Part shown: in pieces, positions 24,997 through 33,036 of the stretch
Layout of the letters: the number at the start of each line of letters is the position of its first letter
Position numbering within the stretch: the stretch's first letter is position 1
DNA from: a virus
Reading direction: 5' to 3' (one strand)
IMG/VR virus record: IMGVR_UViG_3300009506_003034
Coordinates: 1-39,693 of that record
Length of the DNA stretch: 39,693 nucleotides
The notes under the pieces: generated by a model
Told to the model about the DNA's origin: nothing
Databases searched by the model: none
What the model saw: the letters and a program-made list of their open reading frames with translations, nothing else
Position numbers and translations under genes: made by a program

Positions 24997-25059
24997 TAAT
25001 CCTCCGGTGAGATGTGGTCTTTCATATCAGATGTTATGAAAGATATATCAGGAGGATTA
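24997..25059 (-). promoter_or_regulatory. Late-operon leader with anti-Shine-Dalgarno arm and inner dyad
   Basis: On the minus strand TAATCCTCC (25059-25051) is perfectly complementary over nine bases to GGAGGATTA (25005-24997), which contains the ribosome site of the first late gene. Between them an 8-bp inverted repeat, CTTTCATA/TATGAAAG (25042-25035 and 25026-25019), would bring the arms together or serve as a dimer-binding operator. The upstream gap 25060-25250 holds a TATAAA-like box (about 25090-25100, minus strand) but no clear -35, as expected for an activator-dependent late promoter. Confidence 0.55.
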
Positions 25060-25250
25060 TTAAATAGTTAGGGGTGTTGATTCGGATTTTTATAGGGGGT
25101 AGATGAGGAAGGAAGTGGTTAATAGTTGAAGCTCGGCCTTGCAATCAAGATTAATGGTTGGCTACCGTAATCAGCAGTGGCACTAAAGAAATTGTCGCGC
25201 TGCAGCCGTTCTTGCCATCCACTGAATTATTTTATGTATTTTTCATGTAT

Positions 25251-28200
25251 TCATGCGATATAGAGATCATCCACTGTGTTTGCAAATGGCACTGATTCAA
25301 CATCATCGGCACGAATGCCAGTTGCAAGAAAGGTTACGACGAATTTTATCCAGTCACCACGCCTAAAATCACCGCGTTTAAAGTACTTAGGGTTAAATGT
25401 TATGTAGAAATTATCTCCACCACTTGTCATTTCAATTTGGCCAAAAGAACCTCCAGGCTTAACTTCCTTAATACGCCCATTCCATATATATGCATGGTCT
25501 TGAAAATTCCGTTCTTTAGAAGGAACTAGCTTTGTATCTTTCTTCCAAAAGTAACCACGTGGATAAGACTTTGAGAAAAGGCCACTTGCCCCTAGGTTCT
25601 GTATTGCAGTGCGTGCATCAGAAAATTCACGAAGCGCCATTGAAATTAATAAATTCCAGTACGCCATTTTCCTTTTCATTTCAGGTTTTACAATTTCAGA
25701 AGAGAAACGTTTTGCAGAATCAATAGCCAATGCAGCTTCTGTATAATTCTCATTTCGTGCTTGTATTTCAGCTTCCTTGATCCACAGATAAGCCTTTGAT
25801 TGCGATACTCCTTTTTGTTGTTGGAGTATCTCTATGGCAGTTTTAAAATCTCCCGATTGGTTTAATACGTCAGCAAGAAAAGCAGCCGCATATATTGAGG
25901 CTTTGCCTAGAGTTACTGCTTTCGTGAGTTGAGAGGTCAGGCTCTTTTTCTCCTCCTTGTTTAACCCGAATGTTTTTTGAAATCTTGATTCGAGCAGGAA
26001 ATTAAATCGATCATGTGGCACTACCTGTAGTCCTTCTCTGTAAAGGCTTGCGCCCTCTGCGACTAGATTATCTATCTTGATCCTATCACGTTCATTACTG
26101 ATCAATCCTAATAGCATGTCCAAATGAGTCACATATCCATACTCATCAGGTTCACCCTCTATCCTACTAAATGCAAAACATTCCCTAGCCTCTTCAAATT
26201 TGTTTTCAGCCCCTTCTGTATCTCCATTATTCAAAAAATGCATTCCCCACTTTTGCAAAACATTTCCTTTTGTATGCTGCACTGGTGGATATTCTGGGTT
26301 GTCTTCCTGAGCCCTTTCTGCCCAAGCAAGAGCAAGTTCGAATTCGCGTCTTCTAAGTAAGTATTTAGCGCCTTGTTGACATATTACCCAATCGTCATCG
26401 CTTGCGGTTGCTGCCTCTCTGAATAGTTTTTGAGTTTGTTCATCCGTTGATAAATTAATTTCGTAATCATTTATTTGTTTGACTAAACGTCGCATTTGTT
26501 CAAGATCAATCCTATGGCTCCGAAAATTTGCCAATAACAAAAATAGCTCTTCTTCGATTCTATCAGTATTGAATCCCGAGGCTCTAATTAGTTGATCAGC
26601 AATTAGAGAATGACGAGTTTGAACGCATGGTTCATCCTCAATGAGGACTTCAGCTAGATCGCCATTTCTGACGAGTGATTGATATAGCTCTAATATTTTA
26701 GATTGTTCATGATTAGCGAAACTGGATATTAACGGATATAGTCGTGGTGTAAACATACTCCCGAAGCGATGGAAGGCAGCAACTCTTATGATGAGATTTT
26801 TTGATTCTTCATTTGGCAGTCTTTTCCATGTATCAAAAATAATCTCAGAAAATGGCCGGTGCTCTTTATCAAATATCACCTGGAGGGCAAGAATCAGAGC
26901 AACGTCAGCCCCTTCTGCAATTATCCTTTGGACAACCAACTCACGTTGCGATTCATCCTTAAAAGTAGCTATATGATGGAGCGAGCAAAAATCTATTAGT
27001 TTTTGAACATCTAATCTTGACTCGTCTCCAATGCTAGGTTGAAATACTCTGGTCTTTCTAAAAATGGGATAATTTTCTAATAATGCATCAAATTCAGCGT
27101 CTCGAGCAGAGAAAATTAGTAAAAATTTCCTTCCGTTGCGAGATAGGGTTCTGAAAAGAGCCAGTACCTCGGGTATTCGCTCCGCGCAGTTGTCAGCTAT
27201 AACAATAGGTAAAGCATTTCTCGCCTCAATACCAACATTGGTTGCTAATTCTGAAATATCACTCAAAAGACCGTCGAGCCTTACCAAATCCCATGCGCCA
27301 CGCCTAATTTGCTTGCGTCCACTTGTCGCGATTTCCATAGTCCCGTAAGGATTCAACCATATAATCGGTCTTGAGGACCAATAAAATTGTATGGCTATGT
27401 CACGAAGGAGAAAAGTCTTACCCCATCCTGGTGGGGCAACCAAGCAAAGGAATTCTGCGTTCTCTTGAAAGTCTCGCTCTATCTCTTCAATAAAATTATC
27501 CCTGCAGGCTCTTTCTATAAAATGTCCATTTACAAAGCTACTCCAGGTCTCTTGACCATTTAAAGAATCTGTGACACTTGGTGGTTGCATGGCCTCTATG
27601 TAGTCACCAAGTATATCGAAATGCCGCTTATCATTTTCATAACCGTCGGCATTAATACTGAAAGTAGTCTGTCCGATAGGCACGATAATAGGTGGTCTTG
27701 TATCGAGAGAGGTGTAGTGCCCTTCCAACCTCTCACTAAGCACCTGCATGAAGTCGCCAAAGGTAGCATTATGCACCTCAATCTTAGAGGATTTAAGAAT
27801 AGCGCATGCTAAGTTGGCATAATTAGTAGCAGAATTGAAAGGAGTAATGCAGTAATGAGTACGGGCCGCTGGTCCCATTTCTCTAAGGAGATTTTGGAGT
27901 TGCACAAACTCAGGTGATGTACCCGGTATCGTCGAACCTGGATGAACAAACTGAAATCCAACAAATATTATTGGGCCATTAATGGCTTCTTGGCGCAAAA
28001 GAGAGTAAAAATCCTTTTCACGGCTAGCTGCCTCTTGTTGTTCAGCAAAAGTTAGTACAAGTTTATGATATACATTACGCTTTGCTTCATCAACAGAACC
28101 ATTCAGCTTTATTATACGAATTGTGTTTGGCTCATACTGGAACATCTGTGGATCTGAGGAATAGAATGGCAAATATCTTTGCACGCATTGGCGCGTTGAC

Positions 28201-28571
28201 TCGTAAGAGATTTCGATGAGTCTATCATAATTAGTCGTAAATATAGAACGCCACTTCAACATTGTCATTAGTTCGTGAGCAGTACTTGGAGGTCGTTTAA
28301 CTGATTCGGTAATTGTAGCGAAATAACTAATCACCTCATCTCGGACCCATTGTTCTCCAAACCCACGTTCAAAGTACAAATATTGCGCAACAGCATCTAA
28401 TGGTTGATCTGCCAATTTTGTGGTATGTGGCTCTCCTGCTTTTTTAGCTAAATGTACAGCCAACTCAGCCGCAGTGGGGAAGCCAGCTTCTCGAGATGCG
28501 CCAGCTCCCAGGAAAAGAGTTGCTTTCCCATTTGCAACATCAGATATTAACGGATTAGGAATCTCCATCAT
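25251..28571 (-). CDS. SIR2-domain P-loop STAND-like protein with repeats and OB-like tail
   Basis: 1106 residues. N-terminal SIR2-like domain (1-290): F-L-G-A-G-A-S (20-26), F-T-T-N-Y-D (111-116) and I-I-F-V-G-F-Q-F (201-208). The position usually held by the catalytic His (HGS) reads L-N-G-S with N157. A P-loop ATPase follows, with A-P-P-G-W-G-K-T (379-386) and P-I-V-I-A-D-N (about 453-459). Then come helical TPR-like repeats (about 690-1010). The last 85 residues (I-W-N-G-R-I-K-E-V, G-S-F-G-Q-I-E, G-D-W-I-K-F) resemble a cold-shock/OB fold. SIR2-STAND proteins such as Avs5 sense phage and deplete NAD. The gene is AT-rich and sits between early and late regions, as a cargo gene would. Confidence 0.8.
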   Translation of the reverse strand: MMEIPNPLISDVANGKATLFLGAGASREAGFPTAAELAVHLAKKAGEPHTTKLADQPLDAVAQYLYFERGFGEQWVRDEVISYFATITESVKRPPSTAHELMTMLKWRSIFTTNYDRLIEISYESTRQCVQRYLPFYSSDPQMFQYEPNTIRIIKLNGSVDEAKRNVYHKLVLTFAEQQEAASREKDFYSLLRQEAINGPIIFVGFQFVHPGSTIPGTSPEFVQLQNLLREMGPAARTHYCITPFNSATNYANLACAILKSSKIEVHNATFGDFMQVLSERLEGHYTSLDTRPPIIVPIGQTTFSINADGYENDKRHFDILGDYIEAMQPPSVTDSLNGQETWSSFVNGHFIERACRDNFIEEIERDFQENAEFLCLVAPPGWGKTFLLRDIAIQFYWSSRPIIWLNPYGTMEIATSGRKQIRRGAWDLVRLDGLLSDISELATNVGIEARNALPIVIADNCAERIPEVLALFRTLSRNGRKFLLIFSARDAEFDALLENYPIFRKTRVFQPSIGDESRLDVQKLIDFCSLHHIATFKDESQRELVVQRIIAEGADVALILALQVIFDKEHRPFSEIIFDTWKRLPNEESKNLIIRVAAFHRFGSMFTPRLYPLISSFANHEQSKILELYQSLVRNGDLAEVLIEDEPCVQTRHSLIADQLIRASGFNTDRIEEELFLLLANFRSHRIDLEQMRRLVKQINDYEINLSTDEQTQKLFREAATASDDDWVICQQGAKYLLRRREFELALAWAERAQEDNPEYPPVQHTKGNVLQKWGMHFLNNGDTEGAENKFEEARECFAFSRIEGEPDEYGYVTHLDMLLGLISNERDRIKIDNLVAEGASLYREGLQVVPHDRFNFLLESRFQKTFGLNKEEKKSLTSQLTKAVTLGKASIYAAAFLADVLNQSGDFKTAIEILQQQKGVSQSKAYLWIKEAEIQARNENYTEAALAIDSAKRFSSEIVKPEMKRKMAYWNLLISMALREFSDARTAIQNLGASGLFSKSYPRGYFWKKDTKLVPSKERNFQDHAYIWNGRIKEVKPGGSFGQIEMTSGGDNFYITFNPKYFKRGDFRRGDWIKFVVTFLATGIRADDVESVPFANTVDDLYIA

Positions 28572-28715
28572 AATTCCTCTCTACATTAAAATAAGACCAA
28601 TATGCTTTTTCACATTTTATGGTTTGCACACAACATTAATTGGAATCCATATTGCCAGGAACAACCTCAACATTTAAATTAAAATAAGGGTTAGGATATC
28701 ATGAATAGCTTATTT

Positions 28716-28745
28716 TATATAAAGCATATTTCGATAATAGCTCAA
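28716..28745 (-). promoter_or_regulatory. Possible promoter for the SIR2 gene
   Basis: In the AT-rich 289-base gap 28572-28860 the minus strand reads TTGAGC (28745-28740), 18 bases, then TATATA (28721-28716). This is a mediocre sigma70 match about 145 bases before the start codon, and AT-rich DNA gives such matches by chance. A private promoter would let the gene be expressed in the lysogen. Nothing else is evident in this gap. Confidence 0.25.
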
Positions 28746-28860
28746 TTAATATTTTATTGTCTTTTTATCTAATAAGAGAGGAGTTTTACTGAAAAAATAT
28801 TGCGGCGCAATGAATTGCATTTGATCGTAACAATGAAAATAAGAAGAAAAAATTATTTAT

Positions 28861-29220
28861 CTAAAACAAATTCAACTGTCTCTCGGCCGACTCATCCTGA
28901 TCCATCTTGCCCGGCCTGGACAAGATGTCCTCAACCCAACGCTTGGAAAGCCTCCACTTAAGTGCAATTTCACGTACCTTGTGCCCCTCATTGTACTCTT
29001 TCCTGATAGCATCATCCCTAATTTGCCGAATCAGATAATCAATATTGCGAAAATACAAGTTCTGCCCCCGAAAGACTTGGGCCAGAAACAAGGTCAAAAC
29101 AACACCCATACTAGGCCAATGTTCCTCGATCATCTCGGCGATCCGCGCCAGGTCGCCCGGTAAGTGATCAATCTCTGGCCTATATTCCTCAGGTATTTCG
29201 ATCGGCTCAGCCAAACTCAA
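28861..29220 (-). CDS. mor: Mor-family transcription activator
   Basis: 119 residues. The N-terminal dimerisation part (1-70) includes D-L-A-R-I-A-E-M-I-E-E-H-W-P and L-Y-F-R-N-I-D. The C-terminal helix-turn-helix lies in G-H-K-V-R-E-I-A-L-K-W-R-L-S-K-R-W-V-E-D-I-L (about 79-100). In Mu, Mor turns on the middle promoter and the related C protein the late promoters. Here only one such gene is visible, so it may activate the late operon itself. Its start overlaps the GemA-like gene. Length is close to Mu Mor (129). Confidence 0.85.
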   Translation of the reverse strand: MSLAEPIEIPEEYRPEIDHLPGDLARIAEMIEEHWPSMGVVLTLFLAQVFRGQNLYFRNIDYLIRQIRDDAIRKEYNEGHKVREIALKWRLSKRWVEDILSRPGKMDQDESAERQLNLF

Positions 29221-29629
29221 CTCCCTCGCGTTTGCCCCAGTCTTTCAGGGCCTCGATCACTTTGTTTTTCTGATCCGCCGAACACCATTCCAGCCTGTTA
29301 ACCTTAACAGTCCGTTCAACAACTCTCAAAAGAGCCTTATTTGATCCGTTTTGTACGGCCCCGGCTTTAAAAAGGGTAATCCAAAGCGCCAGGATCTTCC
29401 GACTCTGACCATCGTAAGGGATCGTAGCATCAGGTTGCTTCGACTTATTCTTTGGCTGCCAGCCGAGTTGCTTGAAATGTTCTATCAATCGGCCAGATTG
29501 GACAGTTGTAAGATCTTTAGAGCTTCTTTTCCGAAACTTTTGCCATAAGATATCCCGGTAAACATCATCAGCCAGTCCCAGATCTCTAACGGCTATATGA
29601 ATTTTCTGAAGATATTTATAGCTGGGCAT
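29207..29629 (-). CDS. gemA: GemA-like protein (Mu gp16, DUF1018)
   Basis: 140 residues from the ATG at 29629, which has GAAGGA upstream; a GTG at 29662 would give 11 more residues but lacks a good site. The start Y-K-Y-L-Q-K-I-H-I-A-V-R-D-L-G-L-A-D-D-V-Y-R-D-I-L-W is the DUF1018 pattern, with a later basic K-L-G-W-Q-P-type segment and a C-terminal helical half. In Mu the gemA region affects host gene expression and DNA supercoiling; exact role unsettled. It precedes mor, as in Mu-like phages. Confidence 0.85.
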   Translation of the reverse strand: MPSYKYLQKIHIAVRDLGLADDVYRDILWQKFRKRSSKDLTTVQSGRLIEHFKQLGWQPKNKSKQPDATIPYDGQSRKILALWITLFKAGAVQNGSNKALLRVVERTVKVNRLEWCSADQKNKVIEALKDWGKREGVEFG

Positions 29630-29658
29630 TGTGTAATCCTTCGTTAAATCAGACCTGA

Positions 29659-30522
29659 TCACCCGCTACAAACTTCCGTCCTGGCAGTTTTCAAACACTG
29701 CATCAGGGTATCATAATGGTTCACAATCGCCGAAACAACAGACCTGGGTAAGCCAGATAATTTGGCAAGCTCTGTCGGATTTAACTCTAAAGTATCCATC
29801 AGTTTTTTAGGTGTCGACACGACGTCGACAGTTTCATTCTCAAGTGTCAACGCGCTGTCAACACTTTCCTCTTCAATTTCGACACCCGTCGACACTTCAG
29901 CTTGAACTGTCAACACATCTTCAGCAGGTGTTAACACACTGTCGACACCCTTTAGGACTAAAGCATCACGTCGCATCCTACCAGCCAGCCAGAATATCCA
30001 TAGATTAGTAAGCTGCAATGTAACCTTGAGAGCGATACCTGCCAGCAACCCGGCCCAGAAACGAATATCACTTTCAGACCGCTCTAAAATCGTCACCAGT
30101 TGTGACCTCTCTTTCCTCTGACTGCGAGTAGTCAAGGCAAGGTTTGTACTCTGTTTATTCTCCCTCATATAAGCAGCATTCGCCTTTTCCTGACTAAGTC
30201 CATCACTTAGCACCACCGCGATCCGCGTGTCCCTGTCTATATCGGCTATCTTGTCCCAGGCAGGTAAAGCTGTCTGTAAAGCAGAAACAGAAACTGCCAA
30301 ACTAAACAACAAAACCGTCAACAGGTTGATTGCCAGGTTGGCAAGCCGGGTGTTCAGTTTGACGCTGATCGCCAATGCCAAAAATATCTCAATAAGCGCC
30401 GCCTGCACATAACCCTGACCATACTCGCCATAAGCGGCGCTTTGCTGGTACCAAGCCCCAGCGTCAACAACGATCAAGGCCGCAGCCAACACGCCCAATA
30501 TTCTAAGTGCTATTGTTTTCAT
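29659..30522 (-). CDS. Membrane protein with C-terminal HTH-like segment, early operon
   Basis: Start chosen at 30522 (287 residues), where GCAGGAG precedes the ATG just after the previous stop; an upstream extension to 30666 would be out of place. Four membrane segments are visible (about 5-22, 35-52, 60-80, 150-175), with a charged loop in between. The C-terminal 110 residues are soluble, ending in a helix-turn-helix-like N-P-T-E-L-A-K-L-S-G-L-P-R-S-V-V-S-A-I-V. The linker is Val/Asp/Thr-rich and its DNA carries nine palindrome copies. Function unknown; perhaps a membrane-tethered DNA-binding protein. Confidence 0.7.
   Translation of the reverse strand: MKTIALRILGVLAAALIVVDAGAWYQQSAAYGEYGQGYVQAALIEIFLALAISVKLNTRLANLAINLLTVLLFSLAVSVSALQTALPAWDKIADIDRDTRIAVVLSDGLSQEKANAAYMRENKQSTNLALTTRSQRKERSQLVTILERSESDIRFWAGLLAGIALKVTLQLTNLWIFWLAGRMRRDALVLKGVDSVLTPAEDVLTVQAEVSTGVEIEEESVDSALTLENETVDVVSTPKKLMDTLELNPTELAKLSGLPRSVVSAIVNHYDTLMQCLKTARTEVCSG
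29811..29948. repeat. Nine copies of a GTGTCGACAC-like palindrome
   Basis: Copies lie at about 29811, 29822, 29844, 29855, 29876, 29886, 29907, 29928 and 29939, each close to SWGTCRACAC. They occur in two reading frames of the gene (codons GTC GAC and GTG TCG AC), so DNA sequence rather than protein sequence appears to be kept. Copies are about one or two helical turns apart. Likely a protein-binding cluster. Confidence 0.7.
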
Positions 30523-30523
30523 A

Positions 30524-31018
30524 TCAGCTCCTGCCGTGTATTTGGTCATACTTGCGCATGATCTCCGAGACCTCTCCATCTTGGTGACGATAGCTCCCGT
30601 TACCCTCAGCCTTTCTGATTCTTGACTCCTGACTTCTGTCTTCCTTGTCCGCCAGGCTCCAGGCAATATGCCGCAGATAATTGTGGTTCTTCAATGGCCG
30701 CTGTAATTGCTGCCTCCGCTCGATCATCTGCTCAATTGCCAAGGCCCAGATTCGGGGAGGACAAGGACGGGAGACTTTTCCCTGGACCTGTACATTTCCT
30801 GTCGCGACCAGCTTCAATAATTCTTCCGTCAAACGGTGCGCCTTCGCCCAGTTCAAAGCACTACTTTGCGGCCGGAATAGCGATAGATAACTTTTTATAT
30901 ATCTGTGTAAAGGTGCTGGCAAATCAAGCATTGCAGCATTCGCATGCCTGCTGTTGGTATCATTCTCCCAAGCTTCAGCGCTGGCGATCGCCCCACAAGC
31001 TGGACATGTCTGTTTCAT
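30524..31018 (-). CDS. Zinc-finger early phage protein
   Basis: 164 residues. The N-terminus has C-P-A-C-G (5-9), a single C-x2-C knuckle; the partner residues might be His25 or come from dimerisation. Then P-L-H-R-Y-I-K-S-Y-L-S-L-F-R-P (about 37-51) and W-A-L-A-I-E-Q-M (about 92-99), and a basic tail. Similar genes are found in early operons of Mu-like phages, with unknown function, perhaps in replication. The tail (about 128-145) has low complexity. Confidence 0.65.
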   Translation of the reverse strand: MKQTCPACGAIASAEAWENDTNSRHANAAMLDLPAPLHRYIKSYLSLFRPQSSALNWAKAHRLTEELLKLVATGNVQVQGKVSRPCPPRIWALAIEQMIERRQQLQRPLKNHNYLRHIAWSLADKEDRSQESRIRKAEGNGSYRHQDGEVSEIMRKYDQIHGRS

Positions 31019-31021
31019 GAT

Positions 31022-31087
31022 TTAAAACACCCTCAAGGCATAGATTGTCCAAACCGAGCAAAGCGCCAACCATTCGTATTTTGTCAT
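31022..31087 (-). CDS. Very small hydrophobic protein (21 aa)
   Basis: M-T-K-Y-E-W then a hydrophobic W-L-A-L-C-S-V-W-T-I-Y-A-L-R-V-F. GAGGAGGAG precedes the ATG with good spacing and it fits the gap between two early genes. A single short membrane helix. The call rests on the ribosome site and position only. Confidence 0.45.
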   Translation of the reverse strand: MTKYEWLALCSVWTIYALRVF

Positions 31088-31130
31088 TTTCAGCTCCTCC
31101 TCTTGATTGCCCGTTTTAGGATCAGTAACC

Positions 31131-31745
31131 TCAAACACTAGCAAGATTAAGCCGGATGGTTTTCCAGGCACCTTCTTTGTCACGCTGCTGAAAATGAAAA
31201 TAAGTCTTTGAACCGGATATAAGGATTGCATCTGCAATCAGCTCCATGGCGCTCTGCCACTCTTTATCTTTAATTTTTACGGTGCGCAGATGTAGAATAC
31301 TTTTTGCGTCAAGCTTACCTTTTTCATTGACTTCAAAGGCACGATAAACAACTGCTTTCAGGTTATCGTCAGCGCCCTCGCTCCATTTCTCCAGGCAGCG
31401 ATCGATCTTCTGTTTGGCCAGGTGCAATCGCTCATCAAAATCAATAAGCTTATGGACTTTGATACACAGCCGTTTGTCTCCGCTGAAACCTGGCAGGATG
31501 TAGTTGCCACCTGGATTGAGAGCATCCTCTCCATGGCTTGTTGCAAGCCAGTCCAAGTACTTTGCGAGATCTGCTCGTACATTGACTTTAAATTTATAAA
31601 GCCTGTCATATATAAGGAGGGCCTGACGAACATGTCGTTCAATCATCTGGTCGCGTAATTTTGCGGTCTTATCTACATATTTCACAGGTATCGGATTTCC
31701 GATAGGATCGATCCAGCGGCCTTTGTCGTCTTTTTTTGCCATCAC
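31131..31745 (-). CDS. DUF3164 early phage protein
   Basis: 204 residues. It starts with D-D-K-G-R-W-I-D-P-I-G-N-P-I-P-V-K-Y-V (5-23), the usual DUF3164 opening, and ends with W-K-T-I-R-L-N-L-A-S-V. DUF3164 genes lie in the early operon of many Mu-like phages between B and gemA. Function is not known; the acidic/basic alternation and size would suit a DNA- or protein-binding role. It overlaps the previous gene's stop. Confidence 0.8.
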   Translation of the reverse strand: MMAKKDDKGRWIDPIGNPIPVKYVDKTAKLRDQMIERHVRQALLIYDRLYKFKVNVRADLAKYLDWLATSHGEDALNPGGNYILPGFSGDKRLCIKVHKLIDFDERLHLAKQKIDRCLEKWSEGADDNLKAVVYRAFEVNEKGKLDAKSILHLRTVKIKDKEWQSAMELIADAILISGSKTYFHFQQRDKEGAWKTIRLNLASV

Positions 31746-32179
31746 TGCACCTCTTGAAGTCGCCTGTGTTGCTTTAAGTTTTCCGCCTGCCTGGCAGCCT
31801 CCTGCCGTGCTTCGTTCTCCTTGGTTTCAATAATGTCCGCTTTCTTTGCAATCTCTCCGACGGCAACATGGCTGCGCAACTCGTAGTACTTTCTGATCTT
31901 GGCAGCCAGGGCCTCAGCTGCAAATGAAACTCTGAAGAGTTCGCTGTCCGGCATGGAAGAAACATTTTCAAGTATCTCATGTAAGCGATACGCCTGGTCT
32001 ATTGTGTCCTGCCTGTAGCCTTTCAGGATGTCGAACTCGTTCGTCCCTTGTTCCATCAGCTTGAGGGCCGTTGATTTCAGGGCAGACAACCGTTCGATAA
32101 TCTCATGGTTTCCCTTACCGGCCAGATCGGACTGTATCTCAGAGATCCCTGTCAAAATCTCAACTATCTGATTATTCAT
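31742..32179 (-). CDS. Helical early phage protein
   Basis: Start chosen at 32179 because AAAGGAGG lies just upstream; the earlier ATG (32212) lies inside the preceding gene. 145 residues, strongly helical, with a C-terminal coiled coil rich in Glu, Ala and Arg (about 105-145). No motif recognised. In the same coupled early operon. Confidence 0.65.
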   Translation of the reverse strand: MNNQIVEILTGISEIQSDLAGKGNHEIIERLSALKSTALKLMEQGTNEFDILKGYRQDTIDQAYRLHEILENVSSMPDSELFRVSFAAEALAAKIRKYYELRSHVAVGEIAKKADIIETKENEARQEAARQAENLKQHRRLQEVQ

Positions 32180-32190
32180 AATGGCCTCCT

Positions 32191-33036
32191 TTAACTGTTT
32201 CTTAAATCGCATTTAATACAGGTTTTATACAGACGGATTAGCCTGGGATTTCCACACCTCACTCCAATTTTCTTGGCTTTATTGTAGGTGTCTGCACACT
32301 TTTCCGGTGAGATTTCCATTTGCACCGGACACTGTACCTTGCCGCCCTGGCCATACATTTTCATGACACGCTTTGCCATCTTTTCAATTCCTGCTGGATA
32401 TCTGTTGTTCAACAACAATGAGATCGCTGTCGGAGATATACCAAGCTCCCGTGCTGTGGCAGCATTGCCTATCTTGTCAACCCGCTGCTCTAATATCTTC
32501 AGCCAGCCATCGCCTAGCTCTAGTTCTTTCTTTTTTTCATCTGTCATTTTTTCACCTACCCATGGTCTCTTTGCCGTTGCTTTTTTAGTAACAGCAAACA
32601 CTTTCTGGTTTCCTTTTTTGCCTATAGTTTTGAGAATGTTGTTACGTTCAAGCAGCTTGGTAAAATCCTCAACAGTTGATACGCCCGCTCCTGACGATCT
32701 CATCAAATCAGTACGGGTAAATCCCCGTTTCTGTCGCCAGATCCGCCGCCAGATTTTATCACGCAGGGTATCTCTCTTAGGACGCATCTTGGGACGCTCA
32801 GATACATCACCAATAATCAACCAGGTGGGATTACGTTTTATGGGCCCATATTCTCTATTCATACGGGGCAGGGGTTCATCTCCTATCTGTTCCAGAAATC
32901 CCTCTTTTGACAGCTTGTCCAAGATCCGGAGGACCGCCTTGCGTGGAAACTCTGTGCCCTCAACAACCTGGTCAAGAGTCACCTTCTTGCGGGCGCTCAG
33001 CAGAAGGAAATGAATTACAGGGTCCAGCACTGTCAT
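32191..33036 (-). CDS. Multi-HTH early regulatory or replication protein
   Basis: 281 residues. A winged-helix-like N-terminus (about 1-55: K-V-T-L-D-Q-V-V-E-G-T and R-I-L-D-K-L-S-K-E-G-F-L), a second one (about 95-150: F-T-R-T-D-L-M-R-S-S-G-A-G-V-S), a classical HTH at about 195-215 (A-T-A-R-E-L-G-I-S-P-T-A-I-S-L-L) and a C-terminal cysteine group (C-P, C-A, C-G, C-I-K-C) that may bind metal. It overlaps the end of the B gene. A role in transcription or replication is inferred from the domains. Confidence 0.7.
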   Translation of the reverse strand: MTVLDPVIHFLLLSARKKVTLDQVVEGTEFPRKAVLRILDKLSKEGFLEQIGDEPLPRMNREYGPIKRNPTWLIIGDVSERPKMRPKRDTLRDKIWRRIWRQKRGFTRTDLMRSSGAGVSTVEDFTKLLERNNILKTIGKKGNQKVFAVTKKATAKRPWVGEKMTDEKKKELELGDGWLKILEQRVDKIGNAATARELGISPTAISLLLNNRYPAGIEKMAKRVMKMYGQGGKVQCPVQMEISPEKCADTYNKAKKIGVRCGNPRLIRLYKTCIKCDLRNS

